Below are positions 1 through 12,940 of a stretch of DNA of 64,000 nt, in pieces. Numbering within the stretch: the first letter of the stretch is position 1; each line of letters begins with the position of its first letter. The stretch lies in the NCBI RefSeq assembly GCF_002443255.2, contig NW_019211459.1, positions 24,633,388 to 24,697,387 on the forward strand. The letters run 5' to 3'. Source of the DNA: Varroa destructor (Eukaryota; Arthropoda; Arachnida; Mesostigmata; Varroidae). Below the pieces are notes generated by a model. The model had not been told where the DNA came from and did no database searches. It was given only the letters and a program-made list of their open reading frames with translations. The translations under genes and the position numbers were made by a program.

Positions 1-495
1 GTACATCTATTCAACACAACTTGGTCTCCTCGCGCAGGACGGCTGCTATCTTGTTGTCATATAGAGACACGAAGTTCACGCAAGCTCACTCGTTTGCGTT
101 CAGCATGACGATGGTAACCGCCATTGATCAATCACGCTGAGGCTCGAATAGAGACGATGTAGAAAACCAAAACCGTACATTATCTAGAAACTGTACACAA
201 AAAAAATGCACCACCGCCAACAAAGGGCTAACAATAATTCAACGTTTTTCCCTTATCTGCCTTTCATTATTTAGTTTCCGTCATTTATTATTCACGGTTC
301 AAAACACTGAAAACACATTGGTCCGTTCCGTATTTACGTGGGCGTGCACGTCCACGTCAATCCTACGAGGGTGTAATTCACTGCACGGTAATAACAAACA
401 CACCATTGCTCAGGTAATATTGGTCATTCCGATCGCGTTGCTTTCTTTCGTCGCTCTTCAAATAGGGTCAATTGGCGATTATCGCCTTGATTGAA

Positions 496-514
496 GATTG
501 ATTGATTGATTGAT
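496..514 (+). repeat. GATT tetranucleotide microsatellite
   Basis: Four and three-quarter tandem copies of GATT, flanked by partial copies on the left. Confidence 0.9.
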
Positions 515-2402
515 ATACAAAGAAATGCACTACTTACACGATTTTCCGCACTTTCCCAAACGATTCCTTTTATTGTCGGTTAGTGTGTAGTACCGCTGCG
601 GGAACTGCGATTGCTCGACGTCCCGTCCTCTCTACAAACCGGGTTGGTTTCTGCGCGATTTCCGCTACAGGTTCGTCACTGTCAGGGGTCAGTTTCACAG
701 AGGGGTAAGGGGTTTGTTTCAAGAGCCGCGTAAAATTTCCCCGAAACCTTCTAAGCCTATTGTTTTTTTCCTGTAGGGTTGAGCTTGTTTCTGTTTGGTA
801 TCTTCTGTTTTGTTCAGCAAATCTACGATTTTCTTTGTTTCGGCGCTCCACGGCAGGTGTCTACATGCCGTTCCCTTGTACCGCAACGGTTTGCCTTGCC
901 GATGCTTGTTGTCGGCAATAGAGTAGGCGGATGTAATGCTGCAGCTGCAGTTGCTGCTTGTAGTGGCCAAGCGTCTGCAGCCGCTGCCTGCTGCTGCTGC
1001 TGTTGGCCTGCCTGCCTGCTGGCTAGTCGCCGTCGGTACAGCAGGGCCAAGGAAAGCAACCTGCAACCTGTCTACCGCTGACGCTAGCCGACGTGCGGTG
1101 CGCCTCTCACAGGCAAAAAATCCCGACTGAGCCGCTCTTCACTGGGCTCGCGGCAGCCACACAAAAATCGTGCGCTCACTGGCCCGAGCCCTCTCTCAGC
1201 CCTCCCTAGGTCCGCTGCTGCTGCGGCGGCGGCCGCTGCTGCTGCCACGGCCACAATGACGAGGACTGTTACTGCTGCGACGGCTGCTGCCGCGTGCAGC
1301 GAGCTGTTCTGTTACCAAACTGCTGTTGTGCTACTGGCGACAGCAATGGCCGTGTGCTGTAGCGCGTTTGTTTCTGAGCGGATGTGTGCGCTCTCGCAAC
1401 GGCAGCTGATGCTGCTGGCTGGCAGGCACTTGTCTGCTGGATGGCTGTCCTGTCTCTGCGTCTGTTGAGCTGTCGATGTGTATGTGCGTGTGTGTGAGCG
1501 TGCGCGCTTGTCAATGAGTTGAGGTGGTTGCGGCGCCGGCTAGTGCCTCCGTGCGTCAGTTGATGCTGCTTGATAGCAGGAGCAGCGGCCGCGGCCGATG
1601 CCGATGCCGTAGTTGCTGCGAGCGAGCCTTCTAACCCAACGCAGCGGCAGCGACAGTGGCCCAACGACGAAGTCGCAGCAGGAGAAACCCTCTCCACTCT
1701 CAAACTGGCGCGCGCGACCCGTTGCCCCGCCTCCTCAGTCGGAGCTGCGGCAGCAGCAGCGGACAATGCTGCAACCGACTATAACAACCGTACTAGCTGT
1801 CGTAGCGGTGGTAAAAAAGTGTTCAGAGAGAAGCCGACTGGATGGGTAGAATCGTCACCCAGGAAGGTCGCCAGAAGCAAGCTAGCGAGCTGTCAGGCCA
1901 CCACGTCATAGGAGACAATGTAGGTCACAAGGCAGCGATGGAAGGCCACCCGTCGGCTGATTAGTTTGCCAGAGTCGTCTGCCGTGGCCTATGGATATTG
2001 CTATTCCTGCATAGGGCCCTGCTGCACTCCGACCGAGGAATGCGTAAGCAAGTCGTCCCGGAGTCAAAACACGCTCAAAGCTGCTAGTAGAAATCCCTGC
2101 AGGACAACGCTGGCTTCTGCTGGACACTCAGCTCAGGACACTCAGACAGGAGAAGTGGAGGATACACATCACCAAACACCATGTAGAAGAACTACTATAG
2201 GGGTTGGCTCCTACATAGCCGACTATCAACAAGCCGGGCTCATAGCCGGTGGCTTCAGCTGCCACAGCCTTTTCCTCCTATTCCGTCAATGAGCTTTGTC
2301 GTCTCCGAGGACGGCGTAAGGTTGGAAGATATTTGCCTTTCCATGTGTATATGGCCGCGTGTGCAAGAGGCAGAACAGACATCGGTGACAATTATCGTGG
2401 CA

Positions 2403-2419
2403 CACCCACACACACACAC
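2403..2419 (+). repeat. CA dinucleotide microsatellite
   Basis: Interrupted CA run, cacacccacacacacacac, followed by agccgcg. Confidence 0.85.
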
Positions 2420-3399
2420 AGCCGCGTAGAGAAACCTATCCCTTTTTGCCACGGGTCCACCTCTGTTCAATCCAGGGGCTCAAGTTGCCCGCCCATTTTT
2501 TCTTTGGATACCTGGACCCTCTACGCACAGGAATCCGAAAAAGCGTCTTTCTTTGCGTACGCCAGGAACGTATTAACAGCCGCAGCAGGACCCGAACCGA
2601 GGGACTAACAGCATTGACGGACCCGAACAGATCGACACAGGCTCCTGCATCGGCCTTTTCCCTTTTCTGTTAGGCGGAATTCTAATTTTCGGCCTGTAAA
2701 CAGCATACGGTCACGCTGCCAAAATTTGGGAAAGAGACGTCAGCATCTTGTCCCAGCTGAAAACGACCGAAAAGAAGTAATGGCGGCTCTCTTTCCCTCA
2801 CCGGGGTTCCTCACTGAAAACCTGTGTGGTGCAGCTAATTTTGCCAAACTTCCTCTCTCTGCTTCTCTCTGTATCTTTTTCTCGCTATGTATGTATACAA
2901 TATATGTTCAGTGTCTGATGTTTTGTGCTGGCCTGCTGTTCGGACTATACCGAATACTGCCCGCGCATCAACGTTTCTTTGCATCGCTGATGGCGTGTGG
3001 TGGCTGGCCGTCGTGCGTTCGTTTCCCCGGCGTGTGCTTGTGTATGTCTGTCCATCTGGCTGTTTGTGTGCGCGTATATGACAGCGTTGTGTGCCTACCG
3101 GTCGTAGCGGAGCCAGCGGTTGCTGTGGCGGGTTAAGGAACGGTTGTACGACCGCTGCAGTCGTGGCTGCTGCTGCTGCTGCTCCGCAGCGGCGCCGGGT
3201 GAGACGGCGCGCACAGCGCAGCAGGCGGATGGCACGCGGCTGGGCGGAGCCTCCAGAGGTCTTTTGTTTTTGAACTACGCAGCCCGGACGAATCAGATGG
3301 GGGGCAGCTGTGAGCTGCTTAACTGAGACTACTGCTGCTGCTACCGCTGTTGCAGAGAGTTACTAGTCGAGAATTGCTAGTTGCCTTTAACTGAACGCT

Positions 3400-5800
3400 T
3401 GATGCGTGCGATTCCCTCAACAGCTCAAAAAAACCGATGCTTCGGTGGGGCAATGCGAAGCACCGCCACCGGTCCCGGCAGCAGCACATTACGGGTGCTT
3501 CTGTACGCTACAACACATGACACACGTACATACAAACACATAGGCTACTGAGACCCTGACCGGCAGAAACCTCACAGGCCGGCAGACCGCAAAACATGCA
3601 TGGACATAGACGGCATAATGCTATGGTTGCCGCTGCTGCCGTCGCCGCACCTCCGGCCGCCATCGGTAACCTCTGTACGACAGAATCATCGATCGAACAA
3701 CCTCTGCACGCATCGATAGCTGGACGACGTCCTGTACGAGCCTGGTTAACTGAGAACCTCTTCACGCAGGGTGATTTTGCTGCGTGAATATTTGCTACTG
3801 AAATAAGGGTGCTGGCTTTGCATGCCGCTCTTTGAGATTAGATTGGTCACGGTGAATGCTAAGGGGCAAAAATGGCGAGGTAGTAAACGTTGAAGAAAAT
3901 TATTAGCTTATGGAAATAGTTAGATGGGATTTCTTATGTTTTTTTGACGCTGCCGCAAAAGTACGCAGCTAAGTTATTCAAGAGGAAAAAGGCGGAACTA
4001 CGCACTGTGCACATATGAGGAAGACGGTACTAAAAAGAAGTACTCACACGAATATAATGAAAACGTCATACAGCCTGTTGCCTTAAGGACATCCTGTAAC
4101 ATGGCGAAGTCGAAAAGAGAATAAAGGAAAATATAAGTACGCTTCAATAGGGTATATACCGTTAAATTATAAGAAGATGTCTGGCACACCTGCAATCAAA
4201 AGGGAATTAATTCTTCTATTCCAAAAACAGCGAATTATCTATATCAAGGGTTATAGTTAACCGTATATAAACGTCTACCGAAGTTCTTTCCGTACTTCAA
4301 TTACAATACAATTGATCCGCGAACGTTCAACCTCGCATTAGAGAAGCTCGAAACTATCGAATTGCATGAGGCCGGCTTTACCATCCGTCTCGATCTTCCA
4401 CTCGTTCGCTTACGCTTCTAAAAAGGATTTGTATTACGTTTTCAAAACAGTAGAAACAACAAGATGCCTTTTAACCAGTCACTATCCAACAACTGAATCA
4501 GTAATGCCGTCCGATGGCACTAAGCGTCTGACGATTAGAAACTATTAATTCGTTACCTGTATCATCCCTTTCACCCTGTTCATTTGGACCGCCTCTATCA
4601 CATAAATGGTAGGTTGCTCGGCTTAACTCATTTCCTGTCCTACCGCCTATCTAAACCTAAGGTTTTTGGTCCTTTTCTTCACTATCTCTTGAAACAAGCA
4701 AGTAGATTACGCTCTACCAACTCATAGCGAGGCTCTCTAGGCAATGTCATCATACATCGACTCTGTGATTCGGTCTAAAGTTGCGGGCGGCGACCCAGCG
4801 GCGAGCGAAAACTTGTCAAAAGCAAAACTGTTCGCCACTGCCGTTGACGCCAGAGATGACTTCCGATACTTTTTTGCCAGCCCTAGCTTTCCAAGATAGT
4901 CACCAGTAGAGTCGATGTAAATGACTTTTGTGTTCACATAAATATAGGTTGCGGGTACTAGTAACAACGGCAGCTCGAGCTACAGCCAAGGTAAGGCCGG
5001 CATCGACGAGGCCAATAATGGCAATAGCAGGCTTAGCTGCAATAAGCTGGCCTGTTTTCTCGTTCAATGGTGCTTCGTATACACGAAACCTAGAGAACAG
5101 AGCAGACGCATATGCCAGTGACTGTAATTATTTCAACAAAATATGATGTGCTCGTATGGGTGTATGTACATTTGTCGGCGGCCGATATTTGCTGCACTAG
5201 AATGACCAGCCCCCTTGAGTTCACTGCCCCCGTGCTTTAGTTGGGATAACCCACAATCTTCTGCGGAATACCGTTCGCATTGGATCTCTGACAAAACATG
5301 TTTCCTCCTAAACTTACCCAACATTTTATCATTTATTTTAGTCTATTTATCTGGTAGCCGTAAACGGTTTCTGTTATTCCTACTGTCTTATTACCACCAT
5401 CCCATCAGGTAGTACGGGGCTAATCCGACTTTTTTTCCGGTAGTTTTGGCAGCGTGATTAACTAGTCAGCACGATTCCATATTATATCCACAAAATTAGC
5501 CACTATGATAATCTCCACTGTGCTTGCAGTTAAAAAAATCGGCAGTTCACAACGAAAGATAAGTACTGTGCAGTAGATTTGCCGCTGTGCAACGGGCGCC
5601 TATAGCTCGCTAGTTTTTGCAAAACAGGATGTACGTCTATGTAAGTAACCTTGGTGACTAGCAGTAGCAGCAACAGTCTGCTTAGGTACATACTTAAGTC
5701 CGCTAAAAAAACGTCTGATCTTAGCAGACACTCTAAAATTTTGGGATATCCCAACTGCTGTGGTAGCATCGAACGGCAGCTTGACCGGCAGGCCCACACA
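3400..5800. other. Non-coding, mostly AT-rich
   Basis: Only short frames are present, without coding character or splice signals that stand out. A TATATAAA motif near 4264 has no initiator at the expected distance. Confidence 0.5.
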
Positions 5801-6500
5801 GCCCTTCCTCCTACACGTACGTAGTCGCACAGTTACATGACTTTTCCTCTATACCTACACGCAGAGCGGTTTGTAGTCTTGGGCCGTCTGCTGCTGCTAA
5901 AAGAACCAAACATTAAAGCCCCACCGGCAGCGGCTGCCCCGGGGCCAGCTATCGGCCTAGGCTCCAATAGAACCTTGTGGCACACATTACTACACAGCAC
6001 ACGATATTCACGACCGCTCTTACTAGCAGTACTACTACTGAAGAAGTTAATACCCATAGAGACACAACGTTACAAGGCCCATGAGCACACGAGGCCCATG
6101 TCTGTGTCCGTGGACTGCGCTCTACTCATAAAGCACGACATTGCAGCTGCTGCTGCTGCTGCTGCTTCAACCACGGCTGCGGTGCTGCCATAGTGGACCG
6201 AAGCGGGATTCGGAAATGCGCAGTTTTGTTGAGGGTTCCCTAGACCAGCCATTGGGCTGGTGGTTTCTTTATGCTGCCGCAACGATAGCAACAGAAGCAG
6301 ACAGCCGACATTCGCTGGCCATAATGGCTGTAGCGGCGCTAAGCCAAAGCAAAAAATTAATACAATTTTTATTGGCAACGGCAGCACCCAGTAGCAGCGG
6401 CGGCGGCACCCGCTACTAAAACGTTGCCGTCACAGCACAGAATAGCGGCACGACCCACAGTTGACCCAATCTAGCTATAAGGTGGCCCGTTAAAGTTGGG
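5800..6500. other. Small GC-rich block around a GCT repeat
   Basis: Overlapping frames are open on both strands around the GCT repeat at 6146-6166. The + frame at 5837-6193 has no ATG at its start and encodes low-complexity Ala runs. No gene is assigned. Confidence 0.45.
6146..6166 (+). repeat. (GCT)7 microsatellite
   Basis: Seven uninterrupted GCT units. Confidence 0.95.
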
Positions 6501-9500
6501 GGTCGATCCAGTCGATGTTGTGGAACCAGTAAGGGTAACGCGAATGCTGTTAGGGGCATTTGCCGACACTGCGCCAGGGCTTGCTTGACTGGGGGTTGTT
6601 GCGGGAAAGAGAGAAAAAACAGTGGGGCTCAAACGGGACAGGAGGTTAGAGTAGAATAAAAATTGATAATATGTGTATAGCCAGAATTACGGCGGCGGCA
6701 AGAGCCAGGAGGAGCAGTCGTTCGGTTATGTCGACTTGCTTTGTGATGAGCTCTGCGCGCAACAAAAACCGCCAGGGAAAGATTCAGAAGGACAGCATGG
6801 TCCTTTAGCGAATGGACAGAGAATAGGGATTCAAGGTCGAGGTATTACATCGAATCTACGTAATTACCTATAAGCTGGTTTGTTTTTCGATCTACCACAA
6901 GGCAATGTGGGTATTAGCCAGTGAATGAGCTGACTGGTAGCTAGAAAAAATCAGGCTCACGAACAGTGCAGTCATCCGTCGGCAAGAGTCAGGCCATCCG
7001 GTGGCACGAAGATGATCAACTAGTGAATTGTAGATAGAAAAAACACAAGAGCTACTTCATTTGTGTTTTCCCTCTCAGTAGTACCAAACACAATCTAAAG
7101 TCTGGTTAGCGATTAAAAAGCAATAAATAGAATGCGTCTGTTCTGCAATGGAGTTTTATAGCACATGGTTAACGTAAATTTAATCTGTGCCAACGGAACA
7201 GTGTGAGACCTTCTACCAGAACATGTCCTGAATAAGGCTAGAATGCAATTATTTGCAATACATGGATTGCGTGATATATGTGGTAGTTGAAAAAGTATAG
7301 TTTATAGCACAAAATTGAAGCACACTTTTAAACGATGTTATTAAAATAAGTATCCGTTTATGTATGTAATTGATGACCTCCTGCCATTTTTCTGGTAACA
7401 TCATAAACCCATCACTATAGAACTTCTGTAGTTTTTGGATGAGAAATTATAATATCTAATTTTTTGCCTGTCTCCTCCACCTTCCCGGACCCCGCCCATC
7501 CGTCTGAAACTAAATTGAGGGAGTTCTCTGGAAATTGAAACCAACGATACCCCAATTGTTTGCTGATTAACTAAATGTCTGTGCAGCTTGGCTTTACCGT
7601 GATAACCCTTGTATTCATTCACTGGCTGTTTTAAATAATGGTTTTGCGATGGTTTTATTGGTTGTTAACAGCTGATATCTGAATCAATGGTTTTTCTAGA
7701 CGCAGCACTAATTGCATAAGACAGTTTTTCCCAATCCTACTGGGCACACGCCGTCACCTTCTTTGGCGTATGTCGACCGTTGTTATTGATTATGGAGCAC
7801 ATTTTTCTCGTCTCGTTTCTGTGAAGTTTCCCTGATGAAAATACGGTGCACTAATTGTTTTTTGCGTCAGTTCCCACGCCAGCAAAGCATCACGCTCTTT
7901 TTATAACCACGTCACCAGCTGGCTCCAAATTTCTTGCTAGCGCATGCGTTTCTAAACCGATCCTTCAAATAACACATATCTGATCATTTTTGTTATGGGC
8001 CTGGATAACATTTATGCTGTTATTGTAATAAAATTATAAAATATCTAACTTCAGCTTTTAATAAACGTACGGAACACTATCCGTCTCTTGGCCCTATAGT
8101 GCATACGCTATATTAACTATTTTTTTAAGCGAAATAGATTGATACCTACAAATAAATTAGATGCGTCAACCCTCGTATCCGGTGCTGCCACCTTAGTTAG
8201 CCATTGCTAACGGCCCGTTGCAGCACAAAACAAACCGTGTATCTATCTGTACCCAGTTTTGATCCCAGACTTCCTTGCTATGTGTAGCTAAAGTTTAGCA
8301 GGCAAGCACGTTACCGCTATACGACTGAGACAGACCCATATCTGGATATATGGTCGTTATTTCACACATATCTGTGCGTGTGTATAATATATATCGCATT
8401 AAAACATACATAGATTATACGACTTTATGGAACGCTGGCCACCACTTTAATTTGCTAGCTGGTTTGATGATTAGTGCTACCATGACCACCAATGACCGGC
8501 ATTGTATTGTCAACGCTTAGATATTATACAGAGTTTCCACATGTTTATAAGGGCTGCACACATTCCCCTCGCCCCCGGATAGCTAACTAGTTCTTGTAGT
8601 TTTTCCTCGAATCGATCGCGGATCTTGTTCGGGCTTCATCCTGATGAACCTCACCTATAAGGCAAACAATTACCCACTGCTACTACTTGTATGCAAAAAT
8701 CTTAGGTTTGATCTATTTATTTTACAATAGATGAGCTGATTCTGCACTACGTCTTGAGCCGTCTATTATTCTTTCCGTGTCCTAGTCATACGTCGTACCG
8801 GCTACATTCACTTTCATGGACCATATCCGTCTCTGCTATCCAATCGGTCAGAAAGTCATTATTTGGCTCGCTCGCTCGCAGATCAAGCATGGGCCCCACA
8901 CACAGAAATATAACAGCAACTAGCTAACAGAGACAGACGGATAGCGACCGTAGCTGCATCAACTACCGCAGCGTCAACAGCGCCTTCAACCGAACAAATA
9001 ATGAGGATAAAGCGCGTTCAGGTTCTTTTAGCCGAAGCCCTTTGAAGTGTCTCTTGGTCAGCGCACGGTGTCACTTCAAATCATAAACACTGGCTAAGTT
9101 TTTGAGAAAAATAAAGGATAACACGGGACTTCCGTACGTACGGAGATGCATCCTTGTTATAACCCCACGTGCTTTTCGACAGCCTGTTCCGTCTCGGCAC
9201 CACCTCTTCTCTTTTCTATTGTCGTTTGCACCGATTGCTGAATCGGCCGTTCGCTGCCACACGATCAATCGCCGTTTAGTGAAGGCCGTAGCTAGCCTGT
9301 GATAACGGTTGTAGTCAATCTTGCATAAAAACGTATGATTCAAACCGAGTGCGCGGCCGGGAATGGTCGATCAGAGCAGCCGCGCTACTTCGAGCAGAGA
9401 CCGAACTGACACAGAATGTTTACGAGCCAAGAACAGGTATAAAAGCCTATCGGGAACATGTTTGAAAAGAATGAGGTAATCCTCGACGAGGGTATTATGT

Positions 9501-10580
9501 GTTGATGATAAAATCGTTCGTTTTTAACAAGCGACCCTAGCTACTATGATTATCGGCAGTAAGCTTCATATAGTCATTTATAGCAATAACAGCACTAGAA
9601 TAGGGCATGTTTGCCCTAGTGCGGTATTAGATATCTCCGAAACAACATTGGATTTACAATGAAGGTGTCCTTTATCAAGTTGTAGATCGAAATGACATCA
9701 CTTTCATACGATCTGCTACAACGAATGACTCTAACACTACGGTACGTTGGGTTCTGTAGGTACCGGATCATCGTACAAGTAAGGAAACTAACCCTAACTT
9801 AGACAGTTTAAAAGAAAAATCCACTATTTATTTGAAACATTCGAAATTGTTCATTCGAAAACGCACACGGAATTTCCTGTAAAGGTTGTCAAAATAAGCC
9901 TCGTCTCAAGCGGTCCTAAATTCGATCATTCGATATTTTTCTAGTAAGATAATTTTATTCATTTCAAACCGCTTGGGTCAAAGCACCTCACTAGACTTCA
10001 ATTAAAAAAAAAAGGCAATCATTCTGTTTATCAGAAATTTATTTATCAGATGTTTAATTCCTTTGGTAGTTTCACCTAAGCGTATCAATCATGCCCAGAT
10101 ACACTCTACTTTCAGTTCTAAACGTCACACAGTAAATATTGCCCAGACGACCTGGCAGGACGAGGTTCACTAATTTCATTCTGTTCGTCATTTTGGCAAT
10201 CCCCGAAACAGCTGACCCCTCTATGAAAAACGGCCAAGAATGCTGCATCACATAGAATATAGGTAACAACCGGTACACTTGCGCCGATTAACCACCTTCC
10301 TCGTATACATCTAAATATAGATATGCTTAGTGTATATGACCAAGTATATATAGCGTCTTTGTCACGTCCAAGTGTTTATGTGATGGTGAGGAGATGCGTA
10401 TTAACACGGTCTTTCCACTTGGCAAGATGCTTCCCTTTAAATTTCACTGTCACCCATCCATTTTTCACGCTGTTGCTTTCCCTTCTCTTCGAACCGAATA
10501 TAAAATAGCATTGTTGTAGGAGAAGTGTCTTCTCAGAGAAGACTGTAACAACTAAAAATTGGACTTGTCTGAAAGGTTGC
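6500..10580. other. Non-coding AT-rich stretch
   Basis: Almost no frame exceeds 90 codons. A TATAAAAG at 9438-9445 is the only strong core-promoter-like word, with no initiator 30 bases on. An A-run occurs near 10004. Nothing else stands out. Confidence 0.5.
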
Positions 10581-10826
10581 TTTACCATGTCTCTAACCTG
10601 TTTTGTCCTACCACGCTGGTCCCTTTCTCTCTATGTATTCTCTCTACGGTCGTCCCGAATGCCTGCAGCTACCGCCGACCTGCAGCAGCAGCACCAGACA
10701 AATGGCAATGAACAAGTAGAGCTTCTTGATCGCAGCCGGACTGCTGCCATTAACGACTCGGCCTGGGCCTGCTTGAGGGAGCCTGCGAAAAGAGCTTGCC
10801 TGCTCACTTACCACTGAATGAAAGCC

Positions 10827-11441
10827 TTAACGGCGAGCGCAGCTGGCGGCGGCGGAAGACAGAGGGCCACCCCAGGGGCGGGCCCGGCGCCCTCGCGCTT
10901 CTCCGTCCGCCACCAACCAACGGGCGCGACTCGAGCCACCCGCGGCTGGACTGGCAGCTGCGGCAGCAGCAGTAACGGCCGCAGCCCCGACTTTCGCCAT
11001 CCAGACCTTTCGATAGTCGTCGGCACCCGCGATGTCGTCCTCGACGTCTTGCCGGCCCTGGTACGTTGGTCTGCGAGCCCCTATCAACCGGCTAGTACCG
11101 CGGCCCTCTCTCTGGGTTGCGCCGAGGTCCTCGTTCATTGTCAGCGGCTCGTTGGTTCGCCAGTGCCTTGCTTGCCTCGGTACTCTCATCTCAACATCAT
11201 ATTCCGCCGACTGCCAACTACCGCTACAGCCCAGCACCTTTCGGTTGTCCTCCTCCGTGATGAAGGAAGAAAGGGGCCCGACGCAGAAGTTTTTATGGCT
11301 AATGCTTCCACCATCACCACTGCTACTGCTGCGGAGTGACGCTACTGCCAAACACGCTCTACGATGTGCTTCTACTGCGTTAGAGGTCTGAGCAGCCCTC
11401 CAACAGCGGGCCGCCAGGATGAATCGGGCAGAATATAGCAT
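10827..11441 (-). CDS. Candidate ORF of 204 aa in a GC-rich island, unidentified
   Basis: This is the longest ATG-initiated frame after the kinase. The ATG at 11441 has A at -3. The N-terminus MLYSARFILAARCWRAAQTS is Arg/Ala-rich without acidic residues, compatible with a mitochondrial presequence. The middle is mixed (ITEEDNRKVLGC, DVEDDIAGADDYRKVWM) and the C-terminal 50 residues are Ala/Gly/Arg-rich from GC-rich triplets. A 173-codon ATG frame lies on the opposite strand (10818-11339). Because GC-rich DNA lacks stop codons on both strands, either or both may be non-coding. Confidence 0.2.
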   Translation of the reverse strand: MLYSARFILAARCWRAAQTSNAVEAHRRACLAVASLRSSSSGDGGSISHKNFCVGPLSSFITEEDNRKVLGCSGSWQSAEYDVEMRVPRQARHWRTNEPLTMNEDLGATQREGRGTSRLIGARRPTYQGRQDVEDDIAGADDYRKVWMAKVGAAAVTAAAAAASPAAGGSSRARWLVADGEARGRRARPWGGPLSSAAASCARR

Positions 11442-12940
11442 GCTCTGCGTCGGGTAGTGTCTGGTAACAGCAGTAGACGCAGTGGCAACAGCAGCAGAAG
11501 TCGAAAGAGTATGGCTCCTTGGCCTGGAAGGGCCTTTTGGATTACGGCAAACTGCTGACAGGCCGAGATTTAAAAAGAAAGACTAAGTGAAGCGAACGGG
11601 AGAGGACAAAGGACAATCAAGCAGAATTTAAAGCCCAGCGGCAGCAATGGCGTCTATAATGGTAGCCATTACGGTAGCATCGGACAGGGCGCCTCAACGA
11701 GCGTCAATTATTTTGGATGTAACACTGGAAAACGATTGGTAGAGCTGATGAACGCGTCGATAACAAGCAACTGCTTAAGGTCTACACATATCCAAGCCGA
11801 GGAACGGCCATCGACAACAAACGTCAATATTAAGCTAGCTATAGAAATCTGTTAGCAACACGGGTATGGCGGCAGGAAGGATTTGTCGGCTTAGAAAGAG
11901 TAAGCCTTCCCGCGAGCCTCGACCAGGACTCAACTGCGATCAGCGATCTAACCGTGTGAGCAGCCACTCGCAGGGGAGACAGTGTCGAGACTCTGAGAGA
12001 GCACTCGAGCGACTTGAGTGCCTGCCAGCTGAACGCCAGAACGAGAGCGCATAGCTACGAGGACCATTGCCACCTGCACTGTTCACTTTGAAGGCCAATT
12101 TAACTATGAGACTAGGCCATTTTCACTATGTAAGCACAAGTGGAAAGGGAATCCCAGGAAAGAATAGAGGGAAAGTGTTATGAGAATGCTGGGTGCTGGC
12201 TTGTTTAGGGGACCCTGTCAGCAAGAGGAATCGCCACAATCAGGCACGGGCCATTTCGCTACTGGTAGAATCTCAGAACAGCTGTTCTCACTGTCTCGTT
12301 GTTGCTAATCTTTGCTAACCTGATACAAGCTCCACTGCGACTGGTTCGAAAACTGACCGTTCTAAGCGGCTCTCTAGGAAGTTTCCGATAAATTCTGGTC
12401 ATATCGAAAAGATTCCAGCTCGCATTTTAGTGTAAATAAACCTATCCTTAATTGTTCGTACTCGTACCAATAATTAAGGATGAGTAAATATTAAAATGAT
12501 AAGTAAGAGCCAATGAAATTTTCTAGCTCGAACGCTCGAAATGAACAGAAAATCAATACAAGTTCAAACGTTTTTTCTTTGTTTTGTCCAGCTATCGGCG
12601 AAAAGAACGATGGATGCTGTTGATGAAGCGAGTGAATATATATATTGTCGTCATCAAGCTTCCTGGTTGCCGTAAACGTTAAAACGCGTAGAAAAGTTAT
12701 CAACAACATTCAATAACTATATATTGGTTATTAAAACCATAACAATGAATGATGTAATAAACCTGTACAATGTGTAAATAGACAGGAATCGCAGCGACGC
12801 TGAACAGAGCAACGTTGGCTTGAGTCTAGTAATAGTTCAAGTTATGCGTTATGCTTTTGCCCTACTTTCTGCTTTTGACCCAAAAACATTCTCTGCGCAC
12901 CTGTTTTCATTTGTCCTGAGACGAGCTTACCGGTATGTCC
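11442..12940. other. Non-coding flank of the GC-rich island
   Basis: GC-rich and purine-rich to about 12060, then AT-rich. A 10-bp inverted repeat, atccttaatt, at 12444-12453 pairs with 12472-12481 across an 18-base loop. No gene was found. Confidence 0.45.

Larger units (their letters stand above)
1..3400. other. GC-rich triplet island with no assignable gene
   Basis: From about 850 to 3350 the sequence is rich in GCT/GCC/CAG/CTG triplets (for example 1210-1245, 1740-1765, 3165-3185), CA/TG runs (1480-1500, 2403-2419) and GC-rich blocks. Many overlapping frames are open on both strands as a result. On the minus strand, frames at 570-851 and 719-1066 are rich in Lys, Arg, Asn and Gln because that strand is purine-rich; neither has an ATG start. 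This may be a promoter and 5' UTR region of a regulatory gene, but no exon can be fixed. Confidence 0.5.

Noticed and set aside
570..1066. Two overlapping minus-strand frames rich in Lys, Arg, Glu, Asn
   Set aside because: No ATG start in either; the strand is purine-rich, which gives such residues in every frame.
1269..1766. 165-codon minus-strand frame rich in Ala, Gln, His
   Set aside because: It contains no ATG at all and its product is low-complexity sequence from triplet and CA runs.
9438..9445. TATAAAAG core promoter word
   Set aside because: An 8-base word is expected about twice by chance in both strands of this window, and no initiator lies 30 bases downstream.
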